From: Tubiluchus corallicola
Taxonomy: Eukaryota; Priapulida; Priapulimorpha; Priapulimorphida; Tubiluchidae
Assembly: GCA_030141605.1 (NCBI GenBank)
Contig: JAQGDQ010000462.1
Location: 51,001 to 115,000, forward strand
DNA: 64,000 nucleotides
Direction of reading: 5' to 3'
Below the pieces are notes generated by a model. The model ran no database searches, was not told the DNA's origin, and saw only the letters and a list, made by a program, of their open reading frames with translations. This document shows positions 13,401 through 28,400 of this stretch, piece by piece. A program made the position numbers and the translations under genes. Position 1 is the stretch's first letter. Each line of letters starts with the position of its first letter.

Positions 13401-16400
13401 ATCAACGACCTCCCACAAGCAACTAATTTCACTGCACGTCTTTTCGCCGATGATACAAACCTTTTTTTAACTGGTCGTGAATTGCACTCACTTCAAACTC
13501 AAGTTAATCTTGAATTAAAAAAGGTTGATACCTGGATGCAGACTAATAAGTTGTGGGTTAACTACACGAAGACCAAATATATGCTGATTGCAAAAAACAA
13601 ACAGATACGCATAACAATTTTACAGTAGAAATAAATGATAGGACAATCACACAAACTCACTACATAAAGTACTCAGGACTTCATATTGACAATAAACTCA
13701 CATGGAAGACGCACATACAAACCATTAATCAGAAAATTAGCAAAACATCTGGTATCTTTTTCAAACTCAATTTTCTGAGTACCTACATTCTGAAAATTCT
13801 CTATTATTCCCTTATCTATCCATATCTCTATTATTGTATATTATCCTGGGGAACTGCCAGTGTCTCTTCACTCAAACCTTTGATAGTCGCACAAAATAAA
13901 ATTATCAAATGCATCACACGAGTAAAAAAGTTTGACCATGTCACACCATCTTATGTGCAGTTAAATTTACTCAAACTTAAAGATATTTACCAATTAGAAC
14001 TTTTCAAATTCATGCATAAATACAGTTTTGGTACCTTGCCCGAACTATTTAAAAACTATTTGACCAGAATTGTAGAAATACATCACTATTCAACACGTGC
14101 TGCTGCTAGAGGAGATTTTTGTCAGGACAGATACTTCACTTCTTTTGGGCTAAGCACCTTAAAATATAACGGCACAGTGCTGAGGAATAAACTTCCAAGA
14201 GAATTCACTAGCAATTCCTTCTTTAGATCAGCTACTCGAAAATTTCGTTTACACTTACTTTCGCATTACTGTTCTTCATAAACTTACAGATATTTTTTCT
14301 ATTTTGATAATTTGCAGCATACACAAATATGTGAAAATAGTGCTTTATGATAGGATAAATCTGTCAAAAGTTTATTATCTAGGAAAATATCATATTCGTG
14401 TATTTATTCGGATACGACTGCATGAATTGCAATCACAAATTAGTCAGCAGTATCAATTTTCGGTATATTACTCAAACTTAGCTGATCTTATTTATTTTGC
14501 TTTTGTTTTGTTTATTAATCAGACACATTTGTTATTATTTTAATGCATGCATTTTGCAGTTAGTTAATGCATTTATTTTGCTTTTGTTTTGTTTATTAAT
14601 CAGACACATTTGTTATTATTTTAATGCATGCATTTTGCAGTTAGTTAATGCATTTATTTTGCTTTTGTTTTGTTTATTAATCAGACACATTTGTTATTAT
14701 TTTAATGCATGCATTTTGCAGTTAGGTTCAGTTCACTATTTTGAAAGTTTATTTAAATTTCTGTTTGGCTAGCTTACTTTTCACTTCATTTAATTTGTTT
14801 TTTATTATGTTCATTTAATATTATTGTTATTATTTTGCATGTTTTTCTCATTCTGAGTTATATATCTTATTTTGATAGCTTCAGTGTCATCTCACTAATT
14901 ACATACATCTATTGAAGGGTGGCTTGACTAGTTGACCTTCTTGGTCTTTTGCCATCCTATTTCCATTGTGATAATTAAACACATTTACTTGCTCAATTAT
15001 ATAATGAATATGGAAATAAAATGCACGTTTGAATTTGAATTTGAATTAAGTTTGATAATAATTAAAAAAATGAAGATATACCACTGCAAAAATCCAAAAT
15101 TCGTACCTTTTCATCCAAGTTTGCCATCGATTCTGGATCAATTTTTTCTAATGAGTCTTTTAGCCTGGAAAATATTGTGCAAAACTAAATCATAGTTTTT
15201 ACTGCTAGTAAAACAGATCAAGCACGCATACATAGGAATGAACTCAACTTGAAAATAGTTTTCAACAACAACAAACAATGGCGAAAACATTATTTTGACA
15301 ATCATAAGAAGAACAGCCTAATTTTAATTTTGCTGCAATGGTGGCATTGGTAATGGCGGCAGTTATCATTGTCGTGATGTGTGTCATGAACTGATTCACG
15401 AGTTTGCTTGATGAACTTTATAAACTTTAGGAACATTACAACTTCAGAGTAAGTTAGACTACAGTGAATCATTTTCTAAACTAAATGGTTTCTGATATTC
15501 ATTGCCCGAGGTTAACCAGCTTTAACTGATTTGTCCTTTTTGAAACTAGTTTGAATCTAGTTGTCACAACATAGTGTACAGGAAAGATGGTCAATAATAA
15601 AGTGTCTGTGCCACAAAATGAATTTGGTTTATGTAGCTACATGTATTAACAAAAGCCTCTTTTACAATGTGGGAAGAGGATGTAAGTGCCAGAACACAGA
15701 AAATTATAGACAGAAACCTAAATAGCTTTGCTCGGTACTGTTACGTTATGACGTCATGTTCACGTGACTCCGTAGCTTCATTCTCTTCTGTTCTTGCTGT
15801 TATGTGTTAACATTAATTTTATCTTGTCTCTCATTGAAACAAGGATTTAGAAGTTTATACGAAGTACACACATCAGACTACCTAGTTTGTTACCTGCATT
15901 CATACAAATCGGAAAAGTACACCTCAGTTGGAAGAGTAAAATTTTTGCATACACTTCCAAACTTAATAAATTGCTTACTCTTCAGGCTCCTTTGGACGAC
16001 CAACAGTAGGTAAAAGAACAGTCTCCTCGTCACCTTTTGACATCCGAAATATCTGAATGATCAATATATTTATGGGTAGAACTATTAAACTGCTTTCAAT
16101 ACCTAAAAACAAAATAAAATGATTCTGCAGATTCACGAATTAACTTTGCAGAATGAAATGATGAGAAAGGCATATTGTCTTTTTCTCTTTCTCCTCCCCC
16201 CTTCTCTCTCTCTCTCTCTCTCTCTCTCGCACATAATTTCCATATAATAGTCTGTTTTGTGCCACAACTCATCTGCAAACAATAGTAAATAGTTACTATC
16301 CTTGTTTTATAAACCTAAACATCATTTCGTCACACATTTATGCTCTATCAATTTTCTTAAAGGGGAAGAACAAACTATTTTAAAGGACTTCCCAAGGAAC

Positions 16401-19400
16401 TTTCCACATAAATTTACATTATTTTGCACTATAGCCTGCTCACCTGATAGAAGTTCTGACTATTCATGCCACTTGGTAAAACGACACTGCATTACCATCC
16501 CAGTGTGCATCAGTGGTTCATCAAAACACACATTATTGATGTTGATGTAATTTAAAAGCACGTTACAAATTCTCTGATTATTTTTTCTAATTTAGCGCAA
16601 TATCTAAACTTGATTCAAATGACTTGCTACAACTAACAGTTTTCATTGGAATTCAAATTTACAAGTTTTACATAGTGTTACTGGCAAGCTCTGTATGCAT
16701 TAAGACAGCATGTAAGTGATTCAAAATTTCAAGCTTTACGAAGAGTGATTTCTTGTGATTAAAGGAAAACCGGACGATTGTGTAAACATTAATTAAGAGT
16801 AAACAATGCTCTAAAAGATTGAAATCTACAATAGCTTTTTTTAAATCAAAGCTTAGATTAAATAATAATTAGCTCGGATAAACAAATTTTCTTAAACTTT
16901 CAAAGCTAAGCCTGGCTCAGTGAATCTGCTAAGATTGGCAATGGCGCCTTTTTGTCACATTCCATGGCCGACAACTATCAAGAACTGCAGTGCTAGTTTC
17001 AGATGGTATATGACATAGAGCCCATTTTCGTGATATCATGCGTTCAAGCAGCACTGTAACACTTACGCAAACATGCTTGATGCTCAAATAACATTGTTTT
17101 TTGGCATGAGCAGTAGATATGTTCCGTTGGCTTTAATTAACTTTCAACACAAGATATTCATTATAAGAAAAATTGCTAACTTTTATAGGCCAAACAATTT
17201 ACATATTGGACAGGAAATTAAAATGAGGTTGAGTATAATCAACTGTGCAGTTTTCGTTTAATTGTGAATACAGATCTCTGTTGTTTAAAAATGAAAACGC
17301 AACTCACCGATAATGAGCGACTGCCATGATATCCTCATGCTTCCTATGACAAGCTGCTCTTTCGGATCTATTGGAATACCATAAAACATGATGTTTGCTA
17401 ACATGCCCGTCAACAGCAGCGATAAAACACAAGTTAGTCTCTAGCAAGAAAGAAAAATTTCCAGACTTTATAATTTAGTTAACAAAGTTAGTTAACAAAA
17501 ACTGCAATTTAAAAAACATGTTGCAAACTTAACTGTGATATCTATTGCGGTTAACAAACTAATTTTCTTTATTAGTTAAAGAGAACCATCAATAGCAATC
17601 TCGTCGACATTAACTCGGGTAACTTCCATCTCTTTCAACTGTGTCCTCAAAGTCACAAATTCGAATCGATTTTAAACTGTGTTGTGGTAGACCACATGTC
17701 TACCCATACTTCTGCCTGTATGACTTGTGCAAATGACATTTTATACGATACCACAATTCACTTATAATTATTATTAATGTTATTGTTACTATATTGTTAC
17801 ATTTTGCTATTTAGACGAGAATATACGATCCGTAGCGATGACACGTTACTTGTAAAAAGTAATAAGCAATGTTATAAAAAGACAAATATTTTCATTGAAA
17901 ACCAATGGTCATTCAGAGGAACGGTCAATACAACAGGATCATTTCACTGACCTGGACTCTAGTGAAGTTACTTTGTGCTGGCCTACAGAATATGCTTGCC
18001 CATAAGTGACTATCTCTGAATCCTACAGCAGCTTTTGATGCAAATACATGTGTAAACCCCTAAACCAGAAAAATATATTAATAATTAAAAATAATTAAGG
18101 CTTTAGTTATCCATGGACAGTGTTACTTATTGTTTTATTGACCTGCCAACCATTTGATTTAAAAAAATAGCATGAAATGTAAACTGATTAAAAAATGTTT
18201 GCTTTTTTGGGTATCAAAATCTAATTCTAAAAACATTAGGGGAAGAAATAACTACAAATCAAGCTTTCTTGCAGTTATTGTAGTCGCTTTGCTTTATAAT
18301 GTAAATAACGAAGTTATACTTTTATAATATTCTTTTATAATGCAGAAAAAGTTCAATAACAAAACTGTATTATTGTAGTATTGTATTAATAAAACCCCTT
18401 CAAGGCTGTAAGATTTTGTTGTATTTTGCATCAGGTCACGAAAAACTGTACTTATTAAGCAATGATTACATTATATTTGATTATTTTTGTACGTTTCTGC
18501 TGCTCAAGCAAAAGGCTTTCATACAAAATTGTATATTAAGGACATTTATTTGCCTTAAACAAATTATAAAAAAATTGGCGAAAAAATTGAGAAACGCATT
18601 TCAGTAACTGCAACATTTGCACTGTAACAATGTACAGTATCACTTTTGTGAAATCGACCAATTCAAATAATTTAAACTATCCAGACACAACACACTGGTA
18701 AACTTTGACCTGTGTTCTATTTTGCTTCAAGGAGAAATTCTGGTTAAAAGATGAAACAACCTTAACCTGACTTTGCTTTTTCATTGAACTCTGTTGAGCA
18801 GTCATTTCTTGTGATGAATAAAATAGTGTGTACGATCACGCAAATGTACAAAAAACTAAATTAACTAACAAGTTGGAGTGTTTGAAGAAACGATCATAAG
18901 AAATGATGTAACCCCAAAGCTAATTAAGATGCAGATACATACAAAGTAGTTTAGAATAAATCTGCCATAACTTGGCTACATTAAGAATAAATCTGCCATA
19001 ACATAGTTACATTAAGATTAAAACTGCCATAACTTGGCTACATTAAGAATAAATCTGCCATAACATAGTTACACTACTTATGATAAAATGCATTGCAAAG
19101 TAGCAGTGGACTGGCCAATGTGATCAACACAGACAAAATTAGTGGTAAATAAATCTGAACGCTTACCACAAGCTTCTGCATTTTTGCTGGTCCCAGTGTA
19201 CAATAAATTGTTTGTGGACCTTGATGCACTGCCAACCAATTATTATACAGAAAACACCAAACTTGATTTGTTTGTAAATCTCTTACAACAATCTGATTAA
19301 GATACCTAAAAAGAGAAACTTTTACATATAGCGTGCAGTAGTAACGAAATGTAATAAATGTAGTAACTTGTGCAGCCTCAATAATTAGTTTAGGATAACA

Positions 19401-22400
19401 AATAACTCTGTAATATGTAACTATAGTTTGGGACAACAAATAACTCTGTAATATGTAACTATAGTTTAGGACAACAAATAACTCTGTAATATGTAACTAT
19501 AGTTTAGGATAACAAATAACTCTGTAATATGTAACTATAGTTTAGGACAACAAATAACTCTGTAATATGTAACTATAGTTTAGGACAACAAATAACTCTG
19601 TAATATGTAACTATAGTTTAGGATAACAAATAACTCTGTAATATGTAACTATAGTTTAGGATAACAAATAACTCTGTAATATGTAACTATAGTTTGGGAC
19701 AACAAATAACTCTGTAATATGTAACTATAGTTTAGGACAACAAATAACTCTGTAATATGTAACTATAGTTTAGGACAACAAATAACTCTGTAATATGTAA
19801 CTATAGTTTAGGATAACAAATAACTCTGTAATATGTAACTATAGTTTGGGACAACAAATAACTCTGTAATATGTAACTATAGTTTAGGATAACAAATAAC
19901 TCTGTAATATGTAACTATAGTTTAGGACAACAAATAACTCTGTAATATGTAACTATAGTTTAGGATAACAAATAACTCTGTAATATGTAACTATAGTTTG
20001 GGACAACAAATAACTCTGTAATATGTAACTATAGTTTGGGACAACAAATAACTCTGTAATATGTAACTATAGTTTGGGACAACAAATAACTCTGTAATAT
20101 GTAACTATAGTTTAGGACAACAAATAACTCTGTAATATGTAACTATAGTTTGGGACAACAAATAACTCTGTAATATGTAACTATAGTTTAGGACAACAAA
20201 TAACTCTGTAATATGTAACTATAGTTTGGGACAACAAATAACTCTGTAATATGTAACTATAGTTTGGGACAACAAATAACTCTGTAATATGTAACTAGAT
20301 GAGCCAATGAAACTGTTTGAAAATGAAAAGACATTAGAAATCTTGGACAGCACTATCTTGCAGCAAAATGCTCCGATAACTAAAATATAGTTAAATAAGT
20401 GAATTTTTTAGGTAATTTATAATTGGCCCGATTTTTAGTTACATAATCTGTGAATAACTAAAGCCGGTGAGAAATTGCTAATCAATTAAAATAACATGTG
20501 CATGTACTGTGCCACCAATTCTGCATAATCATGCATTAATAAGATGAAGTAAAACTATTTTTATTACCATTTTGGACTTTCTCCTGTGTTATCATGCCAC
20601 AATTCGATGCTTGAAAGTTCACCAAGTGAGTTCTCAGTTGTCATCACAAACCAATCTTCCGACCCAGCTTCTAATATTGGTCTGTTTTTATCACACAGTT
20701 TAGTAGGTAAACTGTATCCACTTAAACCTGAATGTGTGAACAAATGGGTTGCACAATGCAGAAGTATTGAATACCAATATGTAAAATTGTAACCAATTTA
20801 GAAAATTAGAAATCAAGATTCCTTGTGCAAGACACTTTTATACCATCAAGGTACTCCTACAATTAAAACTGCATTAATATACAATTCATGCTGTATGCAT
20901 AGTCTTCTTTATGTAGCCTTCTAGCAGCATAGTCATGGCTTTTGAGAAACTTCCATTTTGTAAAATGAACAAATGGTACAGAACTCACAATGTGCGTACA
21001 TAAAATAAAAAACGAGAGGAAGAGGCAGAGAATGCAAGCAGGAGGACAGTAAGGATAACGGGCAGGTAAAGGGATAATAAAGGTTTTATATCCTAGACTC
21101 ACACTGTACATTGGTAATCTCTTATAATCTCCTATAATCTCTCATATCACAACACATGCCTATCATTGATTAGCGTAAGGAATATCAGCAGGTATCTTGT
21201 TGGTCACACGACTGCTCATCTGTGCATATTTATTTTCACCTGGGCAAGCTGGCTGGTTTGTCGACATGAACGGGGTTCGCTATGTTAGTAACGATAAAAG
21301 TAGTTTTAACGATGCAGATCATTTGTGTAATTGCTAAATGCTTACCTTCTATAGCAATGGTAACATTAGATGTTGTCCCAGCACCTTTTCTCATTCCAGT
21401 GTAAACGATGATAAGATAAGCATATTTATCAAAAGGATCATTGTCTTCTAAAATTGTAACACCAACCTGTCAACAATTCCGAGGTAACACTTTCTGTAGT
21501 TTGTTATAATAAGTTTTCTGCATTTTGTTAAAATAAGTCAGTGTTATACACTTATGTGTAATAGTGATCACAAACATTGGAACGGCGAGAGAACCTACTG
21601 CAAAATTAAAAGTTTATATTGCCTCAAAGTGAAGTTTTGACCTAGGAGAACGTTTTAGCACAGACAACGTTGCAAGAAAGCCAGCAATATAAAGAGTTAA
21701 TTCCATAGAGAATTGCATAAACTTGTTTCACATTGCTGAAGCAATAGCTACTTTGAATCAAATGCAGTTGCAGTTCAGAGAACAGTTTAAGCTTAAAACA
21801 AACATCTAAACTTGTGAAAACACTTTTAAGTTTATACAACATCACACAAGAAAAAGGTACAACAAATTATATGATGGCTGGAACACCCGATTGATTGTTA
21901 TTAAAGTGAAGACCAAGCCTGCTGGCACAACGATTAAAATGGTTATCGGTTAAAAAAAGCAACACACCATTCACTGCCTTCAAATGTGTAATAAGTTTTT
22001 GCAAAAAAATAAGATAGCTAATTTTGCGATATTTTTGCATAAATATTAAGTAAGCTGCAGAAATTTGAATTAGTTTAAGAAGAGAACTCTTACGGAAAGC
22101 CACAACGTTTTCAAAACGTCACTCAGTCCACCAGTTACCAACAGTTAAACTCATGATTTTTAAGTAAATGGCAGCTACCACTGCACCTAAAAATTTCAAC
22201 ACAGCAGTGGAATTAATTAACTTGATGCTTTATAAACAGTTTTGCAAAATTCTTTGTTATATTTTTATAAGTTTAATTGATAAAATAATAATAAACACTA
22301 ATAAAATACTAATAATAAAAAACAATAAAATAAACACTAAATGCTAAATGAGTTAGGTAATTAATTACATTCAGTGTTGCAGAAGACAGGGCAATAGAAA

Positions 22401-25400
22401 TATACTTATTTCGTATATTGGATTTTACAAAGCCAAGTTATATGTTTGCAAAACCGAGTTATACAAATTTAACGTTATTTATAGGTCATAATGATATCAT
22501 AATGCATAAGTCCGAGTTTTTAAAGAAAGTTATAATTGTAGTTCAACGCTTTCAACTTGTTGATCACCAGAGTGTTTTTCATAGTTTTTCATCCTTGTTT
22601 AGCACTTAAAGTTGTAGCATAATCACTTACTAAATGTCTTAATTCTTAACTTCATTTCATCGTTTCCGCATATTTCAGTATATCACGATATCTGTATTAC
22701 CAGGTCTCATTTGAAAACATCCTATATTATATTCAAGTTGAACAAACTCACACACTAATGCATCAACAATGTTAAGGCTCAAATCCAGGCTTCAAACCTG
22801 GAAAAAGCGGAAATGAAATTACAAACCCTTAAAGCATCTCTCCGGTCATTCCTCCTGGCATACAGAAGCATTATCAGGTAAAGCAACCAGATTAATAACA
22901 CAAACAGGACAACTACTGGGTTATCAAAAAACTCCAAGAAGAGAATGATGTCTTCGAATGGATGAACATAATTCGGCTTTACGACATACTTCCCAGAAAA
23001 TGCGGTCATGTGATAACACTTGCAATGAATCTGTGTCATTGTTGCTCTTGGACCCACCTGAACAGATTACAAACAATCAACATTAAAACACAATCAAGCA
23101 AAAACAATTAAGACTTGATACTGCATTATGATGTTATAGAATTCAGGTCAATTGTTTCCAAAAAATGTACAGAGACTTTTAGTAACGTGTTTTATGTGCA
23201 GTCTTGCAGCAGCACCTGCTCCTCTCAAATACAATGGCAACTGTTACAGTAAAATTGTAATAATAGGTCCAGAACCTCACTTGCTTTCAATGCTTATCCT
23301 CTAAGAAGAAACTCACTACTGAAGGACGTGTCTTGGGCACTTCGCCATGCTAGATGCTCTCATACAGGTAAAAAGCCAGAATCAGTAGATATAGATAAAA
23401 TTTTATCAATAGATAAAAGTTACTATCGAACCCAAGCAATCTTGACGAAAGAGCGTAGACTAGATATTGCTTAGCTTTGTTACATTCAGCAATGTAAATG
23501 TGAAATGTATGCTGACAGAAAGTTAACATAGCAAAAATTAAACGACCACATGTGATAACTAATTTGAAGGTATGAAAGACTTTCTGCATTTCTGCTGGAA
23601 AAACAGCAGGTAAACGAATCGCTTCGTTAAGTCATGTTTCAGTAACAAGAACAATTAAAGGCATCACTGGCACATTGTGATGTATATAATGGTCAAAACA
23701 AGCAACTTTGTTTTTAATATGCCTGATATTGATTAACAAACAAAAAAATTCTGGTGAAGAATCCATTATTTTCGCAATACCAGGATTGATATTATTAGTA
23801 ACTTTGTTTGAAAAAGAAAAATTATTACTGTATGAAAAATACACGGTATGAAATTTTCTGAAACTGTATATTACTGTATGAAACTATATATTACTGTATG
23901 AAACTGTATATTACTGTATGAAACTATATATTACTGTATGAAACTATATATTATTGTATGAAACTGTATATTACTGTATGAAACTGTATATTACTGTATG
24001 AAACTATATATTACTGTATGAAACTGTATATTACTGTATGAAACTATATATTACTGTATGAAACTATATATTACTGTATGAAACTATATATTATTGTATG
24101 AAACTGTATATTACTGTATGAAACTGTATATTACTGTATGAAACTATATATTACTGTATGAAACTGTATATTACTGTATGAAACTGTATATTACTGTATT
24201 AAAGCATGTTTGGAGTTTTAGAGTTTAGCACTTGCAGACTAAGCTAAACTACATCTAAACATTCAACCACTTGCATGCACAAATAAAAACAAAAGTTCCA
24301 TTGTTATCGAGAACCACAGATATCGAATCATATTTCATAATCCAAACCTCACATCCAGCTTGGGACCACTCCTCTAGCATTTCATCCCAGTACAAACATT
24401 GGGAGGAGTAAAAGCTCAGTGAAAAGTTGTATCTGGTTGTTTGTGGAGGAGCTGAAACATTGAAATTGAATTTATTTTGAAATTATAAGCAACCGTTTTG
24501 AACTGTAATTCATTCGTAACTATGCTAATAATTATGCTCATTAAGGCATGAAAAAATAATACTAGGAAAAATCGACTTCGAAATACTTTATACCTGGTGG
24601 TGTATTATTAGCTGCAAGAAAACACGGAATTTTCTGCAAATTAGTGGACGGATCTCCCTCAAGCCACGTCATGCACGGACATGCATATTGCAGATAACTC
24701 ACTCGAATTACAACCTAAACATAAATTTATCATCGTAGGTGAAACAATTCATCATATAGTAGAGAGGTTTTCGTTTGTGGCCACTAAATTATAAAACTAA
24801 TTACCCTTTAAAACAATTTGCTTATTCATACACCAAGACAGATTGCCTATGGGATCTTGTAGAGAAAACTGATGGCATATCAAACTAAAACATGAACACC
24901 AAATTTAATCTGAGAAAACATGCCAAAATGAACGCAGGTAAAAAGGTCTCAGGTAAAAATGCCACAGCTAAAAAGTCACTCACAAAACTGACAGGACAGT
25001 CACATAAAAAATTACAGGAAAGAAGCCACAGTTAAAAACGTCACAGCTAAAAGGTCACATAAAAGGTTACAGGAAAAACAAGTAATGCTAACAATAACCC
25101 AAAGTATTATAAACAAAGCATATTTTTTTCAGATACATGTAATGCCATCATATATAAAATACTGTTGTCAATATGTACAATTCACATATCGCGAGTTAGC
25201 AACTGATTTAATTTTTTCAGTACTTAAATTGTTTATGGTACATAAATAAATTGTGAGTGACCTTAACATTTGATTGATTGTTTGATTGACCGTCTTTCGT
25301 TCTAAGACAAAATTTTGGTTTGTTTCTGCGAATTTGTTACCGACCTAAACGAGTTTACAATGTGGTGTAATTATTGCATTTCCAAGGAAAACAATTATTC

Positions 25401-28400
25401 ATTATCAATCCAAATTTATCACTCACGTTTTGAAGGCAGCATATTGCAAGGTACTTATTGAAAATTAGACTGATTATCTTCAGAAAATGCACCTGCAATA
25501 ACCAGTCTAAACAAATAGACATGATCAACAAACACACCTGCAATAACCATTCTGAACTAATCGACATGATCAACAAACGCACCTGCAATAACCAGGCTGA
25601 ACAAATCGACATGATCAACAAACGCACCTGCAATAACCAGTCTGAACAAATCGACATGATCAACAAACACACCTGCAATAACCATTCTGAACTAATCGAC
25701 ATGATCAACAAACGCACCTGCAATAACCAGGCTGAACAAATCGACATGATCAACAAACACACATGCAATAACCAGTCTGAACAAATCGACATGATCAACA
25801 AACACACATGCAATAACCAGTCTGAACTAATCGACATGATCAACAAACACACCTGCAATAACCAGTCTGAACAAATACACATGATCAACAAACACACCTG
25901 CAATAACCATTCTGAACTAATCGACATGATCAACAAACGCACCTGCAATAACCAGGCTGAACAAATCGACATGATCAACAAACGCACCTGCAATAACCAG
26001 TCTGAACAAATCGACATGATCAACAAACACACCTGCAATAACCATTCTGAACTAATCGACATGATCAACAAACGCACCTGCAATAACCAGGCTGAACAAA
26101 TCGACATGATCAACAAACACACATGCAATAACCAGTCTGAACAAATCGACATGATCAACAAACACACCTGCAATAACCATTCTGAACAAATCGACATGAT
26201 CAACAAACACACATGCAATAACCAGTCTGAACTAATCGACATGATCCACAAACACACATGCAATAACCAGTCTGAACAAATCGACATGATCAACAAACAC
26301 ACCTGCAATAACCAGTCTGAACAAATCGACATGATCAACAAATGCACCTGCAATAACCAGTCTGAACTAATACACATGATCAACAAACATACCTGCAATA
26401 ACCATTCTGAACAATCGACATGATCAACAAACGCACCTGCAATAACCAGTCTGAACAATCGACATGATCAACAAACGCACCTGCAATAACCAGGCTGAAC
26501 AAATCGACATGATCCACAAACACACCTGCAATAACCAGTCTGAACAAATTCACATGATCAACAAACACACATGCAATAACCAGTCTGAACAAATCGACAT
26601 GATCAACAAACACACATGCAATAACCAGTCTGAACAAATCGACATGATCAACAAACACACCTGCAATAACCAGTCTGAACAAATTCACATGATCAACAAA
26701 CGCACCTGCAATAACGAGGCTGAACAAATCGACATGATCAACAAACGCACCTGCAATAACCAGTCTGAACAACTCGACATAATCAACAAACGCACCTGCA
26801 ATAATCAGGCTGAACAAATAGACATGATCAACAAACGCACCTGCAATAACCAGTCTGAACTAATACACATGATCAACAAATGCACCTGCAATAACCAGTC
26901 TGAACAACTCGACATGATCAACAAACGCACCTGCAATAATCAGGCTGAACAAATAGACATGATCAACAAACGCACCTGCAATAATCAGGCTGAACAAATA
27001 GACATGATCAACAAACGCACCTGCAATAACCAGGCTGAACAAATCGACATGATCAACAAACGCACCTGCAATAACCAGTCTGAACTAATAGACATGATCA
27101 ACAAACGCACCTGCAATAACCAGTCTGAACTAATAGACATGATCAACAAACGCACCTGCAATAACCAGTCTGAACAAATAGACATGATCAACAAACGCAC
27201 CTGCAATAATCAGGCTGAACAAATAGACATGATCAACAAACGCACCTGCAATAATCAGGCTGAACAAATAGACATGATCAACAAACGCACCTGCAATAAC
27301 CAGTCTGAACAAATACACATGATCAACAAACGCACCTGCAATAACCAGTCTGAACTAATAGACATGATCAACAAACGCACCTGCAATAACGAGGCTGAAC
27401 AAATCGACATGATCACAAACGCACCTGCAATAACCAGTCTAAACAGTTTGACCTACCTTCTCTAATAGCCAGGCAGGTCCAAAGTATCGATTGTCGTGCC
27501 AAACACTTATGAAATTTAATGTTCCAACAAACACTGTTGATACGTTGAAATCATCAGTTCTGAAAGAGATTGATAGGAGTTCTCTAATCTTTAAAGTTCA
27601 ACTCTATTGAGGACAAAATTAGGTTTATAAATTAGGTTTATAATGTTGCTCTAGCCTTTATATGGTGTAGAAAGACGTTCTTATGACCATTCAAATTTAC
27701 TATTTTTGAAAATTGGATAACAACCATAAATGATTCAGTATCAAGAGTTATCAACAGGTGTGTATACAGTTGTACCTGCCTATTTTCAAATTATGTCAGA
27801 TATTACAATAATATTAAGAACTCCTTACTGTGCACGTCTAAAACTTCCAAAAGAGCTGCCCAAGGTAATTTTATCAGAGTCTTTATGCTTTCCATGCAGC
27901 TGTACTGACACACTTGCTGCTGTACCTGCATATTCCACGTCTGCAGTCAGTATTGAGATCTGATACATCACATTCTCTGCAACTAAACAATTATTTTGAA
28001 TTAATGCTTTAATGATAAGCCAGGGTAGAATGGTGCGTGTGTTCCTGGTTTGATACTATTTATAAAACAAAAATTTAAATCTGAATTCTAGTGAAACTAC
28101 AGTCAAGCCTCTTTATACCCACTTTGGAACTGCAAAAAATGTTGGCATTAAGCGAGTTTGGTGTTATATCACGGTGCATTAAAACATACATGTCATGCAA
28201 ATGCATGTTTGCGAATAAAATTGGCTATATTCGAGCTTGGCATTATAAAGGGGAGAGTGCGTTATAATGGGGTTTCATTTAGTTATTTGTTTTTTATTAA
28301 AAGTACAGAATATTAACACTAAATGTTTACTAACAAATCTAAATTTCACATTTCATTTTCCATGTTATGTAATATAAAATATCTGCATAATGTTCTGCAC

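Larger units (their letters stand above)
9990..15050 (+). mobile_element. Long CR1/L2-like LINE (ORF1 + PHD-EN-RT ORF2) in intron 35
   Basis: Nearly full-length non-LTR retrotransposon, antisense to the host gene. It has ORF1 (10054-10948), ORF2 (10995-14281) and a 3' UTR with an 81-bp triplication, and ends in a GAATTTGAATTTGAATT microsatellite tail at about 15028-15048, as in CR1/L2 elements. Several single-base frameshifts mean it is probably inactive. The 5' boundary is approximate. The tail lies about 57 bp from the exon 35 donor. Confidence 0.87.

Noticed and set aside
19385-20297. CRISPR-like array of 38-bp repeats
   Set aside because: Repeats are contiguous with no unique spacers and lie in an intron of an animal gene; this is a minisatellite.
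25355-27465. Long ORFs of 321-367 codons on both strands over the 45-bp repeat
   Set aside because: They arise because the unit length is a multiple of three and lacks stops in three frames. PLAT1 splices in frame across the array, so it is an intron.
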